DNA from: an uncultured bacterium | Lineage (GTDB): Bacteria; Planctomycetota; UBA1135; GCA-002686595 | Length of the DNA: 64,000 nt | Assembly: GCA_938083085.1 (NCBI GenBank) | Contig: CALLKX010000014.1 | Coordinates: forward strand, 237,934 to 301,933 | Direction of reading: 5' to 3' | Shown: one piece after another, positions 9,549-19,926 of the stretch | Numbering within the stretch: the stretch's first letter is position 1 | Layout of the letters: every line of letters starts with the position of its first letter | Notes under the pieces: model-generated | Database searches by the model: none | What the model saw: only the letters and a program-made list of their open reading frames with translations | Told to the model about the DNA's origin: nothing | Position numbers and translations under genes: made by a program

Positions 9549-9728
9549 GGTTGCGAGGTCCACGGAGTGAGGGGTCTCCCCCCACCCAGCGGGCCGCTCG
9601 AACCTAACCGGTTGATCGGCCTGCTCAGCGCGGACGCTCGGGGGGTCCGTGAAAGGCTGCCGGAGCGTCACGCTCTCGCCCCAGGGACGTGTTTTTCACT
9701 CCGCCTCGGCCTTCGACTCTCCCCCCAC

Positions 9729-12273
<2,545 letters not shown>

Positions 12274-12330
12274 CGCTCTCCCACGCGCCATCCGCCGGGT
12301 CGCACCCGGTTCGAGGGGACCATCCCCTGA

Positions 12331-12377
12331 ATGAGCCGAGCCCCCCTCCGCGTGTCGCGGAGGGGGGCTCGGCTCAT
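12331..12377. terminator. bidirectional terminator hairpin
   Basis: A perfect 22-bp inverted repeat (12331-12352 and 12356-12377) with a 3-nt TGT loop lies between the convergent pyrG operon (plus) and acyl-CoA dehydrogenase gene (minus). It lacks a T-run on either side but would form an extremely stable stem in both transcripts. Confidence 0.75.
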
Positions 12378-12406
12378 TCGAGGCGCGCCCGGCGGGCGCG
12401 CCTGAA

Positions 12407-13576
12407 TCAACGGTACGCCATGATTCCAGTGACCTCGGCGCCGATGGCCAAGGTGTGGATGTCGTGGGTGCCCTCGTAGGTCACCACCGACTCCAGATTC
12501 AGCATGTGGCGGCCGACGCCGTACTCGAGGGTCACGCCGTTGGCGCCGAGCATGTCCCGGCACGTCCGAGCGGTCTCAAGGGCCATCATCACGTTGTTAC
12601 GCTTGGCCATGGAGACCTGGGGAGCCGTGAAGCGCCCCTCGTCCTTCAGGCGACCAAGGCGCAGGGCCAGCATCTGACCGCAGGTGATGTCAGTCGCCAT
12701 GTTCGCGAACTTCTGCTGCGGGATCTGGTAAGCGGCGACCGGCTTGTCGAAGACGATGCGCTCCTTCTGGTAGTTGAGCGTCTCGTCGAAGCACGCGTGG
12801 GCAGCGCCGAGCGCGCCCCAGGCAATGCCGAAGCGGGCCTGGGTGAGGCAGGAGAGCGGGCCGCGAAGGCCGTCGACGCCGGGGAGGATGGCGGTCTCGG
12901 GGACGCGCACTTCCTCGAGGACGAGCTCGCTGGTAATCGAGGCTCGGAGGCTCCACTTGTGGTTGTGGTCCGGAGCGCTGAAGCCGGGGAGGTCCGTGGG
13001 AACGATGAAGCCCCGCACGCGTCCCTCGAGCTTCGCCCAGACGATCGCGATCTGCGAGATGCTGCCGTTGGTGATCCACATCTTGCGGCCGTTGAGGACG
13101 TACTCATCGCCCTCTTTGCGCGCGGTGGTCAGCATGCCGCCGGGGTTCGAGCCGAAGTCCGGCTCGGTCAGGCCGAAGCTGCCGATCATCTCGCCAGAGG
13201 CGAGCTTGGGCAGGTACTCGCGCTTCTGCTCCTCGCTGCCGTACTCGTTGATCGGCCACATCACCAGGGACCCTTGCACCGAGCAGAAGCTGCGGAGACC
13301 GGAGTCACCGCGCTCGAGCTCCTGGCAGATCAGGCCGTACGCGACGCTGTTCATGCCGGCGCCGCCGTACTCCTCGGGGGTGGTCGGGCCAAAGACACCG
13401 AGCTCGGCGAGCTCCGGCACGAGGTCCATCGGGAAGGTTCCAGCCTCGAAGTGGTCCATCACGCCAGGCAGGAATCGCTCCCCTACCCAGCCCTTGACGG
13501 CATCGCGGACCATCAACTCGTCCTCGGAGTACTGATCGTCGAGCTCGAAGAAGTCCAGTTGCTTGTAAGCGTCCAT
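12407..13576 (-). CDS. acyl-CoA dehydrogenase, glutaryl-CoA dehydrogenase-like
   Basis: A 389-residue FAD enzyme starting at ATG 13576 (MDAYKQLDFFELDDQYSEDE). The opening and the runs QELERGDSGLRSF, GCFGLTEP-like GSFGLTEPDFGSNPGG and KMWITNGSISQIAI closely follow glutaryl-CoA dehydrogenases. The catalytic glutamate is in TYEGTHDIHTLAIG (Glu368), the position used by glutaryl-CoA enzymes. The likely reaction is dehydrogenation, and possibly decarboxylation, of glutaryl-CoA to crotonyl-CoA in lysine/tryptophan breakdown, with electrons passed to ETF. Other short-chain acyl-CoA substrates cannot be excluded. No ETF or lysine-pathway genes are adjacent. The gene is divergent from metG. Confidence 0.92.
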   Translation of the reverse strand: MDAYKQLDFFELDDQYSEDELMVRDAVKGWVGERFLPGVMDHFEAGTFPMDLVPELAELGVFGPTTPEEYGGAGMNSVAYGLICQELERGDSGLRSFCSVQGSLVMWPINEYGSEEQKREYLPKLASGEMIGSFGLTEPDFGSNPGGMLTTARKEGDEYVLNGRKMWITNGSISQIAIVWAKLEGRVRGFIVPTDLPGFSAPDHNHKWSLRASITSELVLEEVRVPETAILPGVDGLRGPLSCLTQARFGIAWGALGAAHACFDETLNYQKERIVFDKPVAAYQIPQQKFANMATDITCGQMLALRLGRLKDEGRFTAPQVSMAKRNNVMMALETARTCRDMLGANGVTLEYGVGRHMLNLESVVTYEGTHDIHTLAIGAEVTGIMAYR

Positions 13577-13805
13577 GGGTGGTCGGGCGGAATGAGCCCG
13601 GAGGTTCTGAGGGTGACAGCGTCCGCCTGGATGGGAAATCCGGCAGGTCTGAACCGGACCGCAGGATCGATGGCGGTGTTCTGGGGCGGAAGATCTTAGT
13701 CTTCCGAACCGCTTCTTCCCCTCCCCCGCTCGCCGATTCCGGGCGCCCGGGACCGGGTGTCGCACTCCTGATCTCCCCCGACTCCCAGCGCCAACCAGCA
13801 GTCCC

Positions 13806-15482
13806 GTGGCCCGCACCATCGTCACTTCGGCCCTCCTGTACGCCAACGGGCCGCTTCACTTCGGCCACATCGCCGGCGCTTACCTGCCCGCAGACGTCTA
13901 CGCCCGCACCCTGCGGATGTGCGGAGATGAGGTCCTAGCCGTCTCAGGATCGGACGACCACGGGGTCGCCATCACCATCTCCGCCGAGAAGGCGGGGGAG
14001 GATTACGCCTCGTACGTCGCCCGGTGGAACGGAAACATGCGCGCGACCTTCGACGCGCTGGATATCCGCTACGACATCGTTTCGGGAACGAGCACCTGCC
14101 CAGACCACGCCGATCTCTCGCGCGAGTTCTTCTCGCGCCTCATGGAGAACGGCTACCTGGTGGAACGGCGAACCGACCAGCTGTTCTGCGTAGCGGACGA
14201 CATGTTCCTCGCCGACAGGTACGTGGAGGGGACCTGCTACAAGTGCGGCAGCGAAGGCGCGCGCGGCGACGAGTGCCCCAGCTGCGGGACCTGGATCGAC
14301 CCGCTGGAGTTCAAGGACCCGCGGTGCAAGATCTGTGGCTCGACACCGGAGGCGCGCTCGACCACCCATTGGTACCTCGACCTGCCGAAGCTCCGGGACG
14401 AGAAGATCGGAGATTGGATCCGCGATCACGAGTGGAAGACCAACGTCGAGAAGTTCATCCAGAACCTCCTCGAGGACGTCCCCGAGCGCGCCATCACCAG
14501 GGACATGAGCTGGGGGGTCAGCCTTCCGCCCGAGGTGGGCGAGGCAGGCGAGGGCAAGGTGCTCTACGTCTGGTTCGACGCGCCGATCGGATACATCAGC
14601 TTCACCAAGGAGCTGATGCGGGAGCGCGGCACGCCCGAGGCGTGGAAGGACTGGTGGCAGAGCGACGACACGCAGCTGGTGCACTTCATCGGCAAGGACA
14701 ACATCCCGTTCCACTGCCTCGTCTTCCCGTCGATGCTGCACGGGACCGGCGACGGCTACGTCCTGCCGGCCGCCGTCCCGGCCAATGAGTTCTACAACCT
14801 GAAGGGCGGGAAGTTCTCTACCTCCGGGGGCAACGCCTTCGACGTCGTCGAGTTCGTCAAGGAGTGGGGCGTTGACACCACTCGCTTCTACCTCTGCTCC
14901 ACCATGCCGGAGACCTCGGACTCCGAGTTCTCACTCGAGCAGCTGATCCAGACCGCCAACACCGCCCTGGCAGGGACCATCGGGAACCTCGCGACTCGCG
15001 TGCTGAAGTTCATCGCCAAGAACTTCGACGCCGTGGTGCCGCAACTACACGAGCAACATCGCGAGGAGATGGACCGCCTGATCCTCGAGGAGTGCGGCCC
15101 GATCGAGGACCCCGCCGCGCTCGTGAAGGAGTTCCGATTCCGCCGAGCGGCTGAAGCCGTCGTGGCCAACGCCACCGTCGCGAACGTGTTCGTGGACCGG
15201 CTGGCCCCGTGGGCGCTGCGTAAGGAGGACCCCGAGAAGGCAGCATCAGCCCTCAATACCCTCTGCGAGTGGCTCAACTGGCAGGCCCGCTGGATGGCCC
15301 CCTTCATGCCGCATAAGGCACAGCAACTCTGGGAGATGCTCGGGCACGCGAGCGCCGTGGCTGACCAGCCCTGGCCGGGTACTCCGAGCGCGGAGGACTG
15401 GCGCAGCCTGTCCGCTGGCGCCCCCCTGGGGACCCCTGAGGCGCTCTTCCCCCGCATTCAGGCCCCTGAGCCCAAGGCCTGA
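13806..15482 (+). CDS. metG: methionyl-tRNA synthetase
   Basis: A 558-residue class I aminoacyl-tRNA synthetase with a GTG start at 13806, so that the protein opens ARTIVTSALLYANGPLHFGH. The HIGH signature is HFGH (residues 18-21). Two zinc knuckles follow (CYKCG...CPSCG and CKICG), as in the E. coli/archaeal four-cysteine type. The KMSKS signature is atypical: it reads KFSTSGG, with Thr replacing the second lysine position. The anticodon-binding helical domain occupies about residues 390-540 (TANTALAGTIGNLATRVL). There is no C-terminal tRNA-binding (EMAP-like) extension. A stem-loop follows 56 bp downstream. The divergent spacer to the acyl-CoA dehydrogenase should hold the promoter. Confidence 0.96.
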   Translation: MARTIVTSALLYANGPLHFGHIAGAYLPADVYARTLRMCGDEVLAVSGSDDHGVAITISAEKAGEDYASYVARWNGNMRATFDALDIRYDIVSGTSTCPDHADLSREFFSRLMENGYLVERRTDQLFCVADDMFLADRYVEGTCYKCGSEGARGDECPSCGTWIDPLEFKDPRCKICGSTPEARSTTHWYLDLPKLRDEKIGDWIRDHEWKTNVEKFIQNLLEDVPERAITRDMSWGVSLPPEVGEAGEGKVLYVWFDAPIGYISFTKELMRERGTPEAWKDWWQSDDTQLVHFIGKDNIPFHCLVFPSMLHGTGDGYVLPAAVPANEFYNLKGGKFSTSGGNAFDVVEFVKEWGVDTTRFYLCSTMPETSDSEFSLEQLIQTANTALAGTIGNLATRVLKFIAKNFDAVVPQLHEQHREEMDRLILEECGPIEDPAALVKEFRFRRAAEAVVANATVANVFVDRLAPWALRKEDPEKAASALNTLCEWLNWQARWMAPFMPHKAQQLWEMLGHASAVADQPWPGTPSAEDWRSLSAGAPLGTPEALFPRIQAPEPKA

Positions 15483-15895
15483 GCGCCCCTTAGCGAGCAG
15501 CCGGAGCCCGGCTGGACGGCTGGCGCCCCAGCGAGAAAGGCGGCCCCACCCCTGGAAGGGGTGAGGCCGCCTCGTCGTTCGGTACCAGCTCTTGGAGCCA
15601 TCCACACCAGATGGTTCCGGGGCCGGCGGGTTCGCATTCGCTGAGTCTTGGCTCCGATCCCCTCTTCTCGCGACCGGGCGTGACGTCCCAAAGGTCCATC
15701 AGCGCGCAGCGCGGGCGGGGTGAACCACCTGCCCACTCTCGTCAGCGCGCGCTGCTGTCCGACCTCAGGCGCTCGCTCTCCTGTGCGGTGGAGCGAAGAC
15801 CCTGGTGGTCGAGGCAACTCGCGGGTGCTCGGCTATGAAGCGCGGGTGCGCAGCCGAGCGCCGCTGCGTGTCGAGGGAGGACCGGGGCTGGAAGA
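15483..15895. other. intergenic region downstream of metG
   Basis: A 413-bp spacer between the convergent metG and lysine-rich gene. Apart from the hairpin at 15538-15572 it holds no recognisable gene. A 69-codon minus-strand frame (15490-15699) runs through the hairpin and has no ribosome site. A GGGC...GCCC stem near 15711-15732 hints at RNA structure, but no known RNA family was identified. Confidence 0.5.
15538..15572. terminator. terminator hairpin after metG
   Basis: Inverted repeat arms at 15538-15553 and 15557-15572 pair over 16 positions with one mismatch and a GGA loop. It lies 56 bp after the metG stop. There is no T-run, a pattern shared by several long hairpins in this window, and it may act on both strands. 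Confidence 0.65.
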
Positions 15896-16060
15896 TCAGC
15901 GGCGGCGCGTGGCCTTCTTCTTGGCCGCCTTCTTCTTGGTGACCTTCTTCTTGGTCACCTTCTTCTTGGCGGCCTTCTTGGTCACCTTTTTCTTGGCGAC
16001 CTTCTTCTTCGTGGCCGCCTTCTTGGTGGCCTTCTTGCGGGTGGCTTTCTTTTTCGCCAT
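15896..16060 (-). CDS. lysine-rich histone H1-like DNA-binding protein
   Basis: A 54-residue protein starting at ATG 16060, preceded by AAGGAG at suitable spacing (16068-16073). It is made almost only of Lys, Ala, Thr, Val and Arg in K-rich triads such as AAKKK, VTKKK and ATKKA, and ends RRR. It has no globular domain. The composition matches the tails of histone H1-like proteins (Hc1/HctB-like) and lysine-rich extensions of bacterial HU, which bind DNA without sequence preference. A nucleoid-compaction role is inferred. A hairpin (16104-16122) lies in its 5' leader. The in-frame ATG at 16150 would add a 30-residue Arg/Pro-rich leader without support. Confidence 0.82.
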   Translation of the reverse strand: MAKKKATRKKATKKAATKKKVAKKKVTKKAAKKKVTKKKVTKKKAAKKKATRRR

Positions 16061-16440
16061 TTGAGTGGTTCTCCTTGGACCGTGAGGTCCTGGGGGGATG
16101 GTCCGCGCTCGAAAAGAGCGCGAGGGGAAACCACGACATCGGTGCGTCAATCGACGCGTTTCAGGGTGACCTGTCTCAAATCCCTGCGTAAATCCGGAGC
16201 GTTTTCTGTTGGCTTCCTCGAAATTCAGAGCAACGCCGACCCAAGCAGCCCTGTATCAGCGACTTGCGCCTACCGTCGAGAGGTGCGGCGTATGCGATTC
16301 AACGGCAGAGGGCGCACTCGCGTCCCGCGGGTGCGCCCTCGTTGAGGCTGCTGCTGCGCCGCAAAATTCAGCGGCGAGGTGGATCAACCGAACCGAACTC
16401 GACGTCGAGCGCCTGCACGATTCAGAGCGATCCGCGCGGA
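16061..16440. other. intergenic region with leader hairpin
   Basis: A 380-bp spacer, more AT-rich than its surroundings near 16140-16240, where the promoter of the lysine-rich gene is expected (minus strand). A 7-bp hairpin (16104-16110 with 16116-16122, loop GAAAA) falls in the leader of that gene. The terminator of the downstream minus-strand operon is at 16308-16340. Confidence 0.55.
16308..16340 (-). terminator. terminator hairpin of the roadblock/GTPase operon
   Basis: Ten-base arms GAGGGCGCAC (16308-16317) and GTGCGCCCTC (16331-16340) pair perfectly around a 13-nt loop, 100 bp beyond the end of the roadblock gene at 16441. No clear T-run follows, so this is a probable rather than certain terminator. 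Confidence 0.5.
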
Positions 16441-16944
16441 TCAGAAGAGGTCATCCAGCGCTGCTGCCGCCTCGTCCGAGTACCCGTCCGAAAGCGTCAC
16501 GCTCGGGTTGTCCGTACGGTCCGACATCTCCTTGAAGATCTGCTCGAGCCGCTTCGTCGTCTCCTGAGCGTAGAACCGGACGAGACCGAAGTTGCTTCGC
16601 TCGTCCCACACCACGCAGAAGAGCGTTCGCTCCCCCACGATCGAGACCTGAATGCTCTGCTGGTCGCCCTGGTGGAGCAGGGTGCTGAAGCTCTCCTCAC
16701 CGAGTTGGTGAGCGATCTCCTTGGTCGCCGCAAAGCTGCCAGCCATGAGGGCTGAGAGCGAGTCGAGACTGGCCGAGGCGGTGTCGCCTCTGCGAGTCAC
16801 CAGGTGCCCCTCACGGTCGATGAGGACCGCGCAACGAGCACCGGAAAATTCAAGGAAGCCATCGAGCTCCCCGTCGAGTCGGCAGACGTCCTGCTCGTAA
16901 TACACGAGCCGGCCCTGCCTGAGGTTCTCATCCGAGATACGCAT
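16441..16944 (-). CDS. roadblock/LC7-domain protein
   Basis: A 167-residue protein (ATG 16944). Residues about 25-135 show the roadblock/LC7 pattern: GFLEFSGARCAVLIDREGHLVTRRG, then helices DSLSALMAGSFAATKEIA and the closing strands QQSIQVSIVGERTLFCVVWDE. Roadblock proteins such as MglB dimerise and act as activators or scaffolds for small Ras-like GTPases. It is the last gene of a minus-strand operon, 8 bp after the MglA-like GTPase gene, so it is the most likely GAP or partner of that GTPase. The C-terminal tail (after about 140) is acidic and probably flexible. Confidence 0.85.
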   Translation of the reverse strand: MRISDENLRQGRLVYYEQDVCRLDGELDGFLEFSGARCAVLIDREGHLVTRRGDTASASLDSLSALMAGSFAATKEIAHQLGEESFSTLLHQGDQQSIQVSIVGERTLFCVVWDERSNFGLVRFYAQETTKRLEQIFKEMSDRTDNPSVTLSDGYSDEAAAALDDLF

Positions 16945-16952
16945 GGAACTCC

Positions 16953-18221
16953 TCAGATAAGGTTGAACACGGCCCCACCGATCGCGATCCCCACCGCGAC
17001 GGCGACCACGACGACAGCCGCGGTGACGAGCGTTGACTTTCTGGCCGACTGCTGCGGAGTCGCCGACATCGCGCGCGCGGATCCGCCGCGCGGACGGAGC
17101 CGCCCGGACGGTGAAGAGCTTCCAGCGCGGGGACCGGGAACAGAAGCTCCCGGGCCAGGCTGACCTGCGATCGTCGGGGCGTACGCCCGAGCCGTTGCGC
17201 CGCGAGCAGCGACCGGCGCCGGAGGCGACGAGCCGACGGGCGGCGAGGTCGGGGCCATCGGGATCGCCGAGGCGTGCGGCGAGGTCGGCATCGCGAGGGG
17301 CGTCACCGGAGCAGGTGCGGCGGGGGCTGAGGGCCGCGCGGCGAGGCGCAGGCCCTCGGACTGCGCAGGCGCCGCAGGGGCCTGAGCCGCAGGCATTGGA
17401 GCTTGGGCCTGGGGCGACACCGCCTCGGCACCCGGCGAGGTCGCCATCATCGGCGCAGCGCCCATTGGCTGAGGCGGCGCACTCTGCGCCGCAGCACCCT
17501 GTTGCCCCTGCGAGGCCCGCGCGGAAACAGCGGGCGCCGCCTCCTGGGCAGGCACCGTCGCGACGGGAGCCGGGAGCGGAGCCGGGGGCTGCACCGCGGC
17601 GGGTGCGGCCGTGGAGCGGCCAGCGCTGGCAGCGCCCGTTTGCTCGTGAATCGTGTCGAGCACGTTCGCGGCGAGTGACTTCAAGGTCGGGAAGACGCCC
17701 TGCCCGGAGCTCGCGATGCCCTCGAAGGAGGGCGCCCCGAAGCGGTTGATCTTGGCCTCCAACTCCTCCACAGAAAGCGCGTCTGGGAGGTCACGCTTGT
17801 TGTATTGGATGACCATCGGAATGGTCGTGATGTCCTTGCCGTACTCCCGGAGGTTCTCCTCCAGGTTCCGGAGAGACTCGAGGTTCTCGTCCATCATCGA
17901 ACCGCTGGAGTCCGCGATGAAGATGACGCCGTCCACGCCCTGCAACACAAGCTTTCGCGTCGAGTTGTAGTAGACCTGGCCAGGCACCGTGTAGAGCTGG
18001 AACTGCGTCCGCATGCCCGCCACGGTCCCCAGATCCAGCGGCATGAAGTCGAAGAACAGCGTGCGATCACCGTCCGTCGAGATGCTGGTCAGGTCGCCCT
18101 TGTTCGACTCCGGCGCCCGTTGATGAACGATCTCGAGGTTCGTGGTCTTGCCGGACATGCCGGGGCCGTAGTAGACAATTTTCACCGTCACGCTCTTCTG
18201 AGCAAAGTTGATCTGAACCAT
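16953..18221 (-). CDS. MglA-like small GTPase with Ala/Pro-rich linker and C-terminal membrane anchor
   Basis: A 422-residue protein starting at ATG 18221 (MVQINFAQKSVTVKIVYYG). Residues 1-195 form a Ras-like GTPase of the MglA/gliding-motility type: P-loop GPGMSGKT (19-26), the family's FFDFMPLDLG and TVPGQVYYNSTRK (switch II), and NKRD for guanine specificity. It is followed by about 200 residues of Ala/Pro/Ser-rich disorder and ends with a hydrophobic helix (STLVTAAVVVVAVAVGIAIGG) that should insert in the membrane as a tail anchor. Ordinary MglA is about 195 residues and soluble, so the tail is a notable addition. It lies 1 bp from the upstream roadblock gene and 8 bp from the downstream one. 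It probably organises polarity or envelope machinery at the membrane; the target is unknown. Confidence 0.88.
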   Translation of the reverse strand: MVQINFAQKSVTVKIVYYGPGMSGKTTNLEIVHQRAPESNKGDLTSISTDGDRTLFFDFMPLDLGTVAGMRTQFQLYTVPGQVYYNSTRKLVLQGVDGVIFIADSSGSMMDENLESLRNLEENLREYGKDITTIPMVIQYNKRDLPDALSVEELEAKINRFGAPSFEGIASSGQGVFPTLKSLAANVLDTIHEQTGAASAGRSTAAPAAVQPPAPLPAPVATVPAQEAAPAVSARASQGQQGAAAQSAPPQPMGAAPMMATSPGAEAVSPQAQAPMPAAQAPAAPAQSEGLRLAARPSAPAAPAPVTPLAMPTSPHASAIPMAPTSPPVGSSPPAPVAARGATARAYAPTIAGQPGPGASVPGPRAGSSSPSGRLRPRGGSARAMSATPQQSARKSTLVTAAVVVVAVAVGIAIGGAVFNLI

Positions 18222-18222
18222 C

Positions 18223-18855
18223 TCAGTGGTCTCCCGAGGATCTGTTGATTGCGTCGTTGGCGGCGCTAGCCGCCGGGACGTCAGCAGCCGCGCCCGGCTC
18301 ACTGACGGTATTGGTCATCAATTCGCCGAGCGGAACCGTTCCGCTCGACTCTGAGGAAGCAGCCGAACCGGCCGCGCCCTCACACTCCGCTTGCACACCC
18401 GCGAGAGGCGCGGGCGGTTGCTCCTGCTCGGAACGTCCCATTTCCCGGAGCAGCCGATGCAGGCGCTCAACGGAGACATCCAGAGGAAAGTGGACGCTCT
18501 GGGGATCGACCCCAGGCTCTAGCACCGCGAGGACGTTGGCGCCTGGCCCCCTTTGGACCACGAGCGAACCCTCAGAGGCGACCATCGAGAACCGTTTCTC
18601 AAAGTCCCAACCGACTCCACCGCAGGTCCGGTCAAGGTCCTCAACCCAGCTGGCCGCGAAGGCAACGATCGACGCCGCGTCCACCTGCTGGCCGTTGGCG
18701 TCAGCCGCAACGGCGGAGCCCTTGGTGATGTCGTTCCACGCGTCCGCGGAGCCACTGGCCTCCAGAATGCAGAGGGGAACCCCTTCGTTACTGAAGATCG
18801 CCGCGAGGCAAACTCCAGGCTGGCTCGTCACCGAATCCAGGACGTCCCTCATCAT
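18223..18855 (-). CDS. roadblock-like protein with disordered tail
   Basis: A 210-residue protein starting at ATG 18855, whose start codon overlaps the preceding gene's stop (ATGA). Residues about 1-140 look like a roadblock/LC7 fold: VTSQPGVCLAAIFSNEGVPL, then a helix AASIVAFAASWVEDLDRT, and strands RFSMVASEGSLVVQRG and ANVLAVLEPG. The tail (about 145-210) is Ala/Ser/Glu-rich. Together with the second roadblock gene it brackets the GTPase gene, suggesting two distinct partners for one GTPase. The domain is assigned by pattern, not by database search. Confidence 0.72.
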   Translation of the reverse strand: MMRDVLDSVTSQPGVCLAAIFSNEGVPLCILEASGSADAWNDITKGSAVAADANGQQVDAASIVAFAASWVEDLDRTCGGVGWDFEKRFSMVASEGSLVVQRGPGANVLAVLEPGVDPQSVHFPLDVSVERLHRLLREMGRSEQEQPPAPLAGVQAECEGAAGSAASSESSGTVPLGELMTNTVSEPGAAADVPAASAANDAINRSSGDH

Positions 18856-19916
18856 GCCGCATCCTCCATCACCAAGCCGCTCGAGAGGTCGAACATGAGG
18901 CGGCTTGAGGTCTCCGTGAGGCTCCGCGCGGCCCACACCGCGGCCGTCCCTTCACCGCCAGCCTTCAGGACCAGTGATCCGCCGGTCCCCTCACAGCGCA
19001 GCTCCAGGGGCGTCCCAAGCAGCAGCTTCCGGGACGAACTGCGCGTCATGGAGAGCACATCTCGAACAGCCCGCGCCGACCGATCGGCCGCGCTCCCCGT
19101 GGCCCCCTGAACGAGGGCGGTGTTGCCGCGCAGGAAGAAGGCGACGTGCACGTCGTCCCGGGCAGCGAGCTCCTGTAGACCGGGGCGAATCAGATCACGA
19201 TCGAGGGTCCCGTCCGTGTCGAGGTCGTCGTCAATGAACCGGCCCGTGCGCTCCACGTCAGCGATCGCCTTGGAGAGCGATCGCGAGTTCGCACAGTTGG
19301 CGATCACGCCGCGGAACCGACCCTCGATGAGGCGGTTGCCTGGCATGAGGTCCAGGAGGCGTGCCAGCGCGATTCGGGCGTCTTCCCAGGCGCCGCAGCG
19401 GCGAGCGATCTCGAACTGGAGACGGAAGGGGCGCGGGTCATCCCTGCGGATCTTCCCGGCCTCGGTAGCCAGTTGGAATGCGCGCAGACCATCTCGGCTC
19501 AGGTGGTTCCCAAAGAAGAGCTCGCTGAACGCAGCGGCCTCGTAGTAGAGCGGCTCTCCGGACGCATCAATCTGCCGCCAGCGGCCAGCGAGGTCCAGCG
19601 TCGCTGCAGCCTCACCACGCTTCAACATCAGGTCAAACAGCTCGCGATAGCCCTCAGGGGAGGGGTTGGACTCGAGCTCGGCCATGAGCAAGGTCCGCCG
19701 GGTCTCCCGCTCGGCGAGGCGGACGTCGCGAGAGAGTCGCTGGAGACTGCGGTCCTCGGGAAAGCGCTCAAGAGCGGCCTGGCAGATCCCCAGCGCATCG
19801 CTGTAGTCGCCGCCGCCGGCGAGCTTTCGGACACGGCGTGCGGCCGCCTCTGGAGTCGATGCCCGATCCAAGGCGTATCCGGTGACTCGTGTCCAGATGT
19901 TCTTCAAGAAGGCCAT
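18852..19916 (-). CDS. TPR-like protein with a possible C-terminal roadblock-like domain
   Basis: A 354-residue protein starting at ATG 19916 (MAFLKNIWTRVTGYALDRAS). The N-terminal two-thirds is helical with TPR-like units (DYSDALGICQAALERFPEDRSLQRL; YEAAAFSELFFGN; PFRLQFEIARRCGAWEDARIALARLL). The last 120 residues alternate strands and helices (VHVAFFLRGNTALVQG, then SLVLKAGG and AAVWAARSL) in a roadblock-like order. It overlaps the roadblock gene by four bases and lies 10 bp after the small membrane protein gene. A scaffold role for the GTPase cluster is inferred from position only. Confidence 0.68.
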   Translation of the reverse strand: MAFLKNIWTRVTGYALDRASTPEAAARRVRKLAGGGDYSDALGICQAALERFPEDRSLQRLSRDVRLAERETRRTLLMAELESNPSPEGYRELFDLMLKRGEAAATLDLAGRWRQIDASGEPLYYEAAAFSELFFGNHLSRDGLRAFQLATEAGKIRRDDPRPFRLQFEIARRCGAWEDARIALARLLDLMPGNRLIEGRFRGVIANCANSRSLSKAIADVERTGRFIDDDLDTDGTLDRDLIRPGLQELAARDDVHVAFFLRGNTALVQGATGSAADRSARAVRDVLSMTRSSSRKLLLGTPLELRCEGTGGSLVLKAGGEGTAAVWAARSLTETSSRLMFDLSSGLVMEDAA

Positions 19917-19926
19917 GACTGAGCGC

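Noticed and set aside
15490..15699. 69-codon minus-strand gene after metG
   Set aside because: It runs through the metG terminator stem, lacks a ribosome site, and its translation shows no pattern.
15573..15895. SRP RNA, RNase P RNA or tmRNA in the spacer after metG
   Set aside because: The conserved sequence cores of these RNAs were looked for on both strands and not found; only a short GGGC...GCCC stem is present.
16953..18221. Plus-strand Arg/Pro-rich genes opposite the GTPase linker
   Set aside because: They reflect the GC-rich DNA of the Ala/Pro linker; the minus strand has the P-loop, NKRD and a membrane helix.
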